A program made the position numbers and the translations under genes. Under the pieces are notes generated by a model that was not told the DNA's origin, made no database searches, and saw only the letters and a list, made by a program, of their open reading frames with translations. 5,167 nucleotides of DNA from Bacteroidia bacterium (GTDB lineage Bacteria; Bacteroidota; Bacteroidia; Bacteroidales; VadinHA17): NCBI GenBank assembly GCA_026391515.1, contig JAPLEC010000282.1:1-5167 (forward strand). The letters run 5' to 3'. This document shows positions 1 through 5,167 of this stretch, piece after piece. The number at the start of each line of letters is the position of its first letter. Position 1 is the first letter of the stretch.

Positions 1-847
1 GGTAATAAGGAACTATATACGAAAAAGGTTTCTGAATAGTTGTTACAAAAATATAATTTCCATCGGGAGAAACACTTACCTCGGAATACATAGCAGAAGA
101 TTTAAACAATTCTGCTTTGCCGGTAATTGAGATTTTATAAAGATCAGAGGTAATTAATGTTTCAAAATTCTGTTCATCGGCTTTATTTTTCAGCAAATCC
201 TGAAAAGTTGGATTCTGCGATATAGAGCCATCGCTTGTTGAAACAGTAGGTCCTTTGGGCAAATCTTTTTTTGTATCAATTAAAGCAACCCTGTTTTTTG
301 GTAATAATTTTACCAGCAAATTTTCATTGTCGTTTAACCAACTGATAGGATTCCCCAAATTTGCATTAACAACTGCTTCGGTTAACCTTTCAGCCCTGGC
401 AGTCTCAACATCTAAAACCCATAATTCTACCCCTTTATCTGCTGTATGAGTAAACGCAATTTTCTTTTCGTTTGGAGACATTGAAATATAGCTAATCCTG
501 GGATTCTGTGGTAATCCTGTTACCTGTATTTCATCCGAAGCAGCAATTTTCCTGATTTTTAACTTATTAATATATGTTATGGTACTCGCAATATTAGTAA
601 CAGGATTTATACGTAAGCCACCTAACCGCATTTCTTCCTGATATAAATCACTGAGTGATTTGTATGTGTCACGGTAGCTCAGTAACATATATTCCTTTTT
701 TGAGTCCATGGTTACAGTTGGAGCTCTTTCATAATCAGCTAATGCCAAAATTTCAGCAGATGGCTTCTGAAAAGTCAGATTTTCCTGTGCATTGGAGAAC
801 AGGTTTAGACCAAGAAGTGTTATAAGAATCACAATAGTCTTCTTCAT
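1..847 (-). CDS. Secreted S9 family peptidase (prolyl oligopeptidase type, glutamyl-endopeptidase-like S9D group), 5' part only
   Basis: The reading frame starts with ATG at 847 and stays open for 282 codons to the left edge, so only the N-terminal portion is present. Residues 1-20 form a Sec signal peptide: MKK, a hydrophobic core, then SNA before Gln21, which fits signal peptidase I cleavage. The mature part starts QENLTFQKPS and carries RLGGLRINPVTN at about residues 74-85, SMSPNEKKIAFTHT around 122-135, NPTFQDLLKNKADE around 212-225, and SVSPDGNYIFVTT followed by KPFSYIVPYY at 268-282. These segments resemble the N-terminal beta-propeller of Bacteroidota S9 peptidases related to plant glutamyl endopeptidase. 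Family members are about 800 residues; the alpha/beta-hydrolase domain with its Ser-Asp-His triad would lie off the window, so activity cannot be judged. It would act in the periplasm or outside the cell on peptides. It follows the GH3 gene by 37 bases. This gene looks more AT-rich than typA (15 G/C in the first 60 bases of the window). The family call is from memory of motifs; cleavage specificity is unknown. Confidence 0.85.
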   Translation of the reverse strand, partial: MKKTIVILITLLGLNLFSNAQENLTFQKPSAEILALADYERAPTVTMDSKKEYMLLSYRDTYKSLSDLYQEEMRLGGLRINPVTNIASTITYINKLKIRKIAASDEIQVTGLPQNPRISYISMSPNEKKIAFTHTADKGVELWVLDVETARAERLTEAVVNANLGNPISWLNDNENLLVKLLPKNRVALIDTKKDLPKGPTVSTSDGSISQNPTFQDLLKNKADEQNFETLITSDLYKISITGKAELFKSSAMYSEVSVSPDGNYIFVTTIQKPFSYIVPYY

Positions 848-884
848 GATTTTAAAATTTTAATTTTCTGATATTAAATAAAAC

Positions 885-3035
885 CTACCGATAGGTAAGT
901 CCTTCATCATAGTTGAAAAGAGCATAGCCTTCACCTTCCATGTAACCCGGCACATCTTCTTTCTGATTTTCAACGGCAGCATCAGATACAGGAGTCGAAA
1001 AAGGCATCTTTCCTGTCGGGTTAAACTTTCCGGTGATAACATCAAGAAGGGCGTCGGCAGTTGTTCCGAAAGTTGCCAGAACTCCTTTAATATTAGCCCT
1101 GGTTCTATCATTATAAATTTCATCTATTACCCATGGATTTGTATAGTTTATTACCAGGATTGTCGGTTTTTTAGATGATAATTTATTGATATAATCCACA
1201 TCAACGGAACATTTTGATAATGATAGCGATATAGGAGCTCCGGTTGAACCAAACAATGAATTCCCGGTTGGTATTACCCATAAAAGAATTATATCAGCAT
1301 CTGCCGGTTTATTTACAAATTCGACAGGATATTTATTGTCATTTATTGCATAGATATCAGCAGCTTCCGGTTGCTGAGCCCTTGCATTTCTCTGAAGTGA
1401 TTCAAAATAGATCTTTGTTTTTGATGCAACCGGTAATGTATTATTTTCATTACGTAACAATACAATTGATTTCCGCAATGCCAGGTCAGCTCTCTCTTTA
1501 AATTTGGCATTGTTTACAATTTTTTCGGCTGCATCGGGATCAACATAAGGATTTTCAAAAAGCCCGAGTTCAAATTTCTCTTTTAGCAGAAGAGTTACAG
1601 AGTTGTCAATTAAACTCATATCGACCATTTTGCTGTTTATTACATCAAGGAGAACTTTCGGATCGGAAATCCCTGAAAAAATATTTACTCCTGCCTCCAG
1701 TGCTTTCTTATATCGCTCAGGAATCGTCAGGCTTTCAACACCCCAGAACATTCTGTCTATCGGACCTGTATCAGAGTTTATGATTCCCTTAAATCCCAGC
1801 TGTGTTCTGAGGAGGTCATTAATAACACCTTTGTTAAAAGCATATCCAACCTCTTCATACTCAGTACCTGACGGAAGGGAATAATAAGGCATAATAGCTG
1901 ATGTACCTGCTTTTATTGCAGCCTGGAATGGTATAAGATTGTTTTTAAACATTCCTCCCGGATAGATTTCTTTTTTGCCCCAGTCAAAGTGAGAATCCTG
2001 TCCTTTTTCTCCTGATCCTCCACCCGGGAAATGTTTTGTTGTAAGAGCAACTGAATTCGGATTTAAGCTGTCACCCTGAAATCCCAAAACCACCTCTGTG
2101 ATCATTTTAGCTACCCATTCTGCATTTTCGCCAAATGTTCCGTTAATTCTCGACCATCTTGGTTCAGTTGAAAGGTCAGCCATATACATATATCCTTTTC
2201 TAAGTCCGACAGCACTCCATTCCTGGCGGGCGATATCAGCAAATTCCCTGGTTAATACCAGGTCGCGCATGGCGGAAAGTCCAAGCTCTCCGGGCCATTT
2301 TGAAAAGACGGTTGAGCCGACACTTGTACCGATTTCAGCATTTGTGGTAATGTGATTACGCGGATTTGATGCAATGATGGCAGGAATGCCTAATGGTTCG
2401 CTTTCACACAATTCCTGCAATTTGTTTGCCCATTCAGCTGTTATCCTTGCACTTTCATTTGCCCTCAGGATAAAATGTCGGTTATGAAATTCCTTGACCA
2501 TTTTTGAAGTTCCAGCCGAACTGTACATACCGCCAAAACGTTGCATATTTCTGGCTTGCGCATCTCCTCTGTTTGCATCCCTAGCAGGTTGTCTGTTTCT
2601 GTCGGGAGCTGCTTGTCTGTTCCTGTCAGGCGCTCCTTCCGGTAGTCTGTTTTGACCGGGACCAGCATTACCGAAGTTCTGTGATGGTCCGCCTTCATCA
2701 AGATCACTGGCTGAAAGCTTATTATCAGAAGCTTCAGCTCTTCTTGAACCCACCATATTTAATGAATTGATAAGCATAAATCCGGCTTTTTCTTCGACAG
2801 ACATCTTTGAAAGAAGATCTTTGCTTCTTTCATCTGCTGATAACCGCCAGTCTTCATACTTATCGAGCTTCCCATTCTTATTAAGATCTTTGAATTTCAG
2901 ACCGTGTTTTTCAATGATATTGACCGACCTGTAACCGAGCACCGGTTGAGGTTTCTTTTCTTTAGAAGAAGTACATGAAGAAAATCCAACTATTACCAGG
3001 AGGATGATCGTCAGGATTGAAAAAGTGTTTTTCAT
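885..3035 (-). CDS. Lipoprotein glycoside hydrolase family 3 (beta-glucosidase-like)
   Basis: This 716-residue exported enzyme should hydrolyse terminal beta-linked sugars from oligosaccharides by a retaining mechanism. I start it at the ATG at 3035: an in-frame TTG at 3080 would put 15 polar residues before the signal peptide and overlap typA. From that ATG, a hydrophobic segment ends in GFSSC (Cys21), a lipobox. The residues after it (TSSKEKK) are not an acidic surface-export signal, so periplasmic anchoring is favoured. An EF-hand-type loop, DLNKNGKLDKYE, sits at 50-61. The GH3 N-terminal domain then spans about 69-480, with RWSRINGTFGE (293-303), KHFPGGG (Lys334-His335), a DSH at about 349-351, and GFKGIINSDTG with presumed nucleophile Asp422. 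The C-terminal alpha/beta sandwich (about 520-675) has SIVLLRNENNTLP and DVITGKFNPTGKMPFSTP. The protein ends at EGLTYR, so there is no C-terminal Fn3-like domain. Residues about 100-170 are a low-complexity insert. It lies 34 bases after typA and 37 before the S9 gene. Substrate (glucoside, xyloside or N-acetylglucosaminide) cannot be fixed from sequence. Confidence 0.93.
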   Translation of the reverse strand: MKNTFSILTIILLVIVGFSSCTSSKEKKPQPVLGYRSVNIIEKHGLKFKDLNKNGKLDKYEDWRLSADERSKDLLSKMSVEEKAGFMLINSLNMVGSRRAEASDNKLSASDLDEGGPSQNFGNAGPGQNRLPEGAPDRNRQAAPDRNRQPARDANRGDAQARNMQRFGGMYSSAGTSKMVKEFHNRHFILRANESARITAEWANKLQELCESEPLGIPAIIASNPRNHITTNAEIGTSVGSTVFSKWPGELGLSAMRDLVLTREFADIARQEWSAVGLRKGYMYMADLSTEPRWSRINGTFGENAEWVAKMITEVVLGFQGDSLNPNSVALTTKHFPGGGSGEKGQDSHFDWGKKEIYPGGMFKNNLIPFQAAIKAGTSAIMPYYSLPSGTEYEEVGYAFNKGVINDLLRTQLGFKGIINSDTGPIDRMFWGVESLTIPERYKKALEAGVNIFSGISDPKVLLDVINSKMVDMSLIDNSVTLLLKEKFELGLFENPYVDPDAAEKIVNNAKFKERADLALRKSIVLLRNENNTLPVASKTKIYFESLQRNARAQQPEAADIYAINDNKYPVEFVNKPADADIILLWVIPTGNSLFGSTGAPISLSLSKCSVDVDYINKLSSKKPTILVINYTNPWVIDEIYNDRTRANIKGVLATFGTTADALLDVITGKFNPTGKMPFSTPVSDAAVENQKEDVPGYMEGEGYALFNYDEGLTYR
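2526..2738 (-). other. Low-complexity Gln/Asn/Arg/Gly/Pro-rich insert within the GH3 lipoprotein
   Basis: This stretch encodes about residues 100-170 of the GH3 enzyme (numbered from the ATG at 3035). It lies between SVEEKAGFMLINSLN and EFHNRHFILRAN, two segments I recall as close together in related enzymes. The composition is strongly biased to Gly, Pro, Gln, Asn, Asp, Ala and Arg, with phrases such as FGNAGPGQNR and RDANRGDAQARN, and few hydrophobic residues. It is probably a disordered, surface-exposed loop. The reading frame is kept throughout, so this is not a frameshift. The length of the insert relative to the family is from memory. Confidence 0.75.
2589..2636 (-). repeat. Two-copy 24-base tandem repeat encoding (G/A)APDRNRQ
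   Basis: Bases 2589-2612 and 2613-2636 match at 20 of 24 positions and encode GAPDRNRQ then AAPDRNRQ in the GH3 lipoprotein. A degenerate further copy is suggested by the next GTCTGT core at 2645-2650, which encodes part of QNRLPEG. The unit is a multiple of three, so gain or loss of copies would lengthen or shorten the loop without breaking the frame. Mismatches fall partly in synonymous positions, so the duplication is not brand new. Confidence 0.8.
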
Positions 3036-3069
3036 ATTCAGATTATTTTTTTGTTTAGATAAAAAGTTA

Positions 3070-4881
3070 CTATTTCCCAATTTTGATTAGCTCTCTCTTG
3101 CGGTCATTTTCATCAAGAAGGATTTTTCTCAGGCGCATAGATTTTGGGGTGATCTCAATATATTCATCTGAAGCGATATATTCCATTGCCTCTTCAAGCG
3201 AAAACCGTACCGGTGGAGCAAGAATCGCCTTGTCGTCTGAACCGGAAGCCCTCATATTAGTAAGCTTCTTTGTTTTTGTGACATTGACAGTGAGGTCGTC
3301 CTGGCGCGTGTATTCACCGATGACCTGTCCCATATATACTTCTTCACCGGGGAAGATAAAGAATCTGCCCCGATCCTGCAGTTTATCTAAAGCATAAGCT
3401 GCAGCTGTCCCGGACTCCATGGCAATAAGTGAGCCGTTACGTTTTACTGTCATTTCACCTTTCCAGGGTTCGTAGCAGTCAAAGCGGTGAGCCATTACAG
3501 CCTCGCCTTCAGTCACTGTAAGTACCTGGTTCCTGAGGCCAATGATCCCGCGTGCAGGGATCTTGAAATCGAGATGGGCACGATCATTTTTTATCTCAAT
3601 GTTTAAGATCTCACCCTTTCTCTGTGTGACCTGCTCAATTACCTTACCTGCGAAATTATCGGGCACCTGCACAGTTAGTGCCTCTATGGGTTCACACCTG
3701 ATCCCATCAATAACCCTTATAATCACGTTAGGCTGACCAACCTGCAGTTCAAAACCCTCACGACGCATTGTTTCAATAAGGATTGAAAGATGAAGTATAC
3801 CTCTTCCGAATACCATGAAAGCTTCCGGTGATTCTGTCTCTTCGACTTTCAATGCGAGGTTCTTTTCAGTTTCCCGGAAAAGTCTGTCCCTCAATTGGCG
3901 TGATGTTACCAGTGTTCCTTCACGTCCGAAAAAAGGTGAATTATTTGAAGTGAAGCGCATGCTCATGGTAGGTTCGTCGACTGGAATATACGAAAGTCCC
4001 TCAGGGTTAAGAGCATCTGCAATGGTATCGCCTATCTCGAAATCCTCCATTCCGAAAACTGCACATATTTCACCTGATGGTACCGGTTTTTTAGTCTTCT
4101 CCTTTCCCAGTCCTTCAAAAAGGTAAACCTCTTTGACAGTGTTTATAATAACTTTTCCAGTGCGTTTGATAAGAGATACCTGGCTGCCTGGAACCAGTAT
4201 TCCCCTGCTTATTTTACCTACAGCAATGCGTCCCATATATGAAGAATAATCAAGAGATGAAATTCTCATCTGAAGTGTTCCTTCTCCAATTTTTGGTGAT
4301 GGAATATATTCTAATATAGTATCCAGCAGAAAGCTCACATCAGTTGCTGGTTTCGACCAGTCAGGTCCCATCCAGCCCTGTTTCGAAGAGCCGTAAACAG
4401 TTGGAAAATCGAGCTGATCTTCCGTTGCTTTCAGACTATACATAAGGTCAAAGACTTTTTCCTGTGTCTCTTCAGGCTTACAGTTTGGCTTATCAACTTT
4501 ATTGATTACAACAATGGGTTTCAGTCCCAGTTCAAGGGCTTTCTGGAGGACAAAACGTGTTTGCGGCATAGGCCCTTCAAGTGCATCAACTATAAGCAGT
4601 ACTCCCTCAGCCATATTCAGAACCCTTTCAACCTCTCCACCAAAATCGGAATGGCCGGGAGTGTCGATAATGTTGATCTTAACATTTTTGTATTTCACGG
4701 AAACATTTTTTGAGAGTATCGTGATGCCTCTCTCCCTTTCGAGTTCATTGGTGTCGAGAATAAGGTTGCCCATAACCTGGTTTTCACGGAAAAGCTTAAC
4801 CTGGTATAAGATACGGTCAACAAGCGTAGTTTTGCCATGGTCGACGTGGGCAATAACAGCTATGTTTCTTATTTCTTTCAT
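3070..4881 (-). CDS. typA: Ribosome-binding translational GTPase TypA/BipA
   Basis: This complete 603-residue protein matches the usual TypA/BipA length of about 600. It is a cytoplasmic, EF-G-like GTPase that binds the 70S ribosome and supports 50S assembly and growth under stress or cold. The GTPase motifs are all visible: G1 AHVDHGKTT (11-19), G2 RGITI (51-55), G3 DTPGH (73-77) with the catalytic His77, G4 NKVD (127-130), and a G5 region GSSKQGW (164-170). A beta-barrel domain II follows (about 200-290), then EF-G-like domain III (about 305-385) and domain V (about 395-475, including RGIIGLR at 444-450). The TypA-specific C-terminal domain carries the TKTKKLTNMRASGSDD signature (535-550) and SMRLRK (581-586). 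This excludes LepA and EF-G. The ATG at 4881 is preceded by purine-rich AGAAAGAAG and a candidate promoter. The stop at 3070 is 34 bases before the GH3 start. No key residue is missing. Confidence 0.98.
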   Translation of the reverse strand: MKEIRNIAVIAHVDHGKTTLVDRILYQVKLFRENQVMGNLILDTNELERERGITILSKNVSVKYKNVKINIIDTPGHSDFGGEVERVLNMAEGVLLIVDALEGPMPQTRFVLQKALELGLKPIVVINKVDKPNCKPEETQEKVFDLMYSLKATEDQLDFPTVYGSSKQGWMGPDWSKPATDVSFLLDTILEYIPSPKIGEGTLQMRISSLDYSSYMGRIAVGKISRGILVPGSQVSLIKRTGKVIINTVKEVYLFEGLGKEKTKKPVPSGEICAVFGMEDFEIGDTIADALNPEGLSYIPVDEPTMSMRFTSNNSPFFGREGTLVTSRQLRDRLFRETEKNLALKVEETESPEAFMVFGRGILHLSILIETMRREGFELQVGQPNVIIRVIDGIRCEPIEALTVQVPDNFAGKVIEQVTQRKGEILNIEIKNDRAHLDFKIPARGIIGLRNQVLTVTEGEAVMAHRFDCYEPWKGEMTVKRNGSLIAMESGTAAAYALDKLQDRGRFFIFPGEEVYMGQVIGEYTRQDDLTVNVTKTKKLTNMRASGSDDKAILAPPVRFSLEEAMEYIASDEYIEITPKSMRLRKILLDENDRKRELIKIGK

Positions 4882-4904
4882 TCACTGATGCTTCTTTCTG
4901 GGCT

Positions 4905-4913
4905 GCAAAAGTA
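4905..4913 (-). promoter_or_regulatory. Candidate Bacteroidota -7 promoter element for typA
   Basis: On the minus strand this reads TACTTTTGC, a full match to the TAnnTTTG -7 element used by the primary sigma factor of Bacteroidota. It ends 23 bases before the typA ATG, which would give a leader of roughly 15-20 bases. I could not find a convincing -33 TTTG at the usual spacing of about 19-21 bases, so the call rests on the -7 half only. Confidence 0.5.
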
Positions 4914-5034
4914 GAAAAAGGGTTGTCATTTCAGCCGGTTACGAAAGATTATTTTTATTTCTCTTACTCTTGTTCTCTCTCTGTTTTAGTACCCCGAAGG
5001 TTCACAAGTTGCAGTCAGCTCGCATCATTTTCTC

Positions 5035-5064
5035 ACATCCGGTTAAGGATGTAAATTACCGGAT
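5035..5064 (-). other. Two overlapping, mutually exclusive short hairpins between the esterase and typA
   Basis: In the transcript sense, ATCCGGT (5064-5058) can pair perfectly with ACCGGAT (5043-5037), a 7-bp stem with a 14-base loop. Alternatively ACATCC (5052-5047) pairs with GGATGT (5040-5035), a 6-bp stem with a 6-base loop. The two share bases 5037-5040, so only one can form at a time. The element starts about 18 bases after the esterase stop. It may be a weak transcript end or mRNA-stabilising structure, but there is no U-run after it, so it is not a standard intrinsic terminator. The rest of the 201-base gap (4882-5082) holds a GA-rich stretch at about 4966-4986 and the typA promoter candidate; I see no small gene in it. 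Confidence 0.3.
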
Positions 5065-5082
5065 ATTTCCGCGGGTACAGAT

Positions 5083-5167
5083 TTATTTAATGATTGTTGC
5101 CTCAAAAGGAGAGGCAGGAAGCCCTTCAATATTGTATAGATTTGCACCTTCAGGATTATCAGCCCAT
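5083..5167 (-). CDS. Sialate O-acetylesterase-like SGNH hydrolase, last 27 codons
   Basis: One minus-strand frame is open from the right edge to a TAA at 5083-5085 and encodes 27 residues. They begin WADNPEGANLYN and continue EGLPASPFEATIIK. This strongly resembles the C-terminal end of Bacteroidota sialate O-acetylesterases (SASA/DUF303 family, SGNH hydrolases), where W-A-x-NP, NLYN and EGLPASPF recur. Such enzymes remove acetyl groups from sialic acids or other acetylated glycans in the periplasm. The catalytic Ser, His and Asp lie outside the window, so the identification rests on this tail alone. The final FEATIIK departs from the FRTD-type ending I remember. It is separated from typA by 201 bases and is probably a separate transcription unit. 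Confidence 0.72.
   Translation of the reverse strand, partial: WADNPEGANLYNIEGLPASPFEATIIK

Noticed and set aside
849..863. AT-only palindromes (ATTTTAAAAT, TTAAAATTTTAA) just before the S9 peptidase start.
   Set aside because: They fit the A/T-rich leaders usual in Bacteroidota, and A/T-only palindromes arise easily by chance; there is no support for an operator or terminator.
860..1123. An 87-codon minus-strand frame overlapping the 3' end of the GH3 gene.
   Set aside because: It is an alternate frame of a clearly coding C-terminal GH3 domain and resembles no known protein.
3036..3080. A TTG start at 3080 that would lengthen the GH3 protein by 15 residues and overlap typA.
   Set aside because: The added residues are polar and would sit in front of a normal lipoprotein signal peptide; the ATG at 3035 gives a standard MKN start with Cys21 in a lipobox.
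3560..4395. Altered G5 region of TypA (GSSKQGW rather than the SALNG-type of E. coli) as a possible functional change.
   Set aside because: I recall this form as usual for Bacteroidota TypA proteins, and all other GTPase motifs are intact.
4502..4888. A 128-codon open frame on the plus strand opposite typA, and several shorter ones opposite typA and the GH3 gene.
   Set aside because: They lie wholly or almost wholly antisense to well-supported genes, show low-complexity Ser-rich translations and match no family I know.
4935..5045. CCGGTTA occurring twice (4935-4941 and 5039-5045) in the gap upstream of typA, as a possible operator pair.
   Set aside because: A seven-base match about 100 bases apart is weak, and the second copy is part of the hairpin arm; nothing else supports a binding site.

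Overview
The window looks like chromosomal DNA from a member of the Bacteroidota, probably an uncultured or environmental lineage near Bacteroidales/Marinilabiliales. Three things point there. The TypA protein carries a G5 region (GSSKQGW) that I associate with this phylum. The secreted proteins have Bacteroidota-style signal peptides, with A-rich leaders rather than clear Shine-Dalgarno sites. A good match to the Bacteroidota -7 promoter element (TAnnTTTG) lies just upstream of typA. The lineage call is inference from remembered family features; no search was run.

All four genes lie on the minus strand, so transcription runs from high to low coordinates. At the right edge are the last 27 codons of a sialate O-acetylesterase-like SGNH hydrolase (5083-5167). 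A 201-base gap follows (4882-5082) with two mutually exclusive short hairpins and the putative typA promoter. Next is complete typA/bipA (3070-4881), a translational GTPase. After 34 bases comes a lipoprotein glycoside hydrolase of family GH3 (885-3035). After another 37 bases comes the 5' part of a secreted S9 (prolyl-oligopeptidase family) peptidase (1-847), whose catalytic domain lies beyond the left edge.

The short gaps (34 and 37 bases) and shared direction make typA-GH3-S9 a plausible read-through unit. It would combine a cytoplasmic housekeeping GTPase with two exported hydrolases, which have no obvious joint function with it. The esterase and GH3 enzyme both suit trimming of sugars from complex glycans, and the S9 peptidase suits degradation of peptides in the periplasm, so the neighbourhood reads as general nutrient-scavenging enzymes around a core gene. 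There is no SusC/SusD pair, sulfatase or regulator in view to define a polysaccharide utilisation locus.

I see no RNA gene, CRISPR array, insertion sequence or phage gene. The window is mostly ordinary. The points most worth a second look are a Gln/Asn/Arg/Gly/Pro-rich insert built partly from a 24-base tandem repeat inside the GH3 enzyme, a complete EF-hand-type calcium loop just after its lipoprotein anchor, and the coupling of typA to exported hydrolases.
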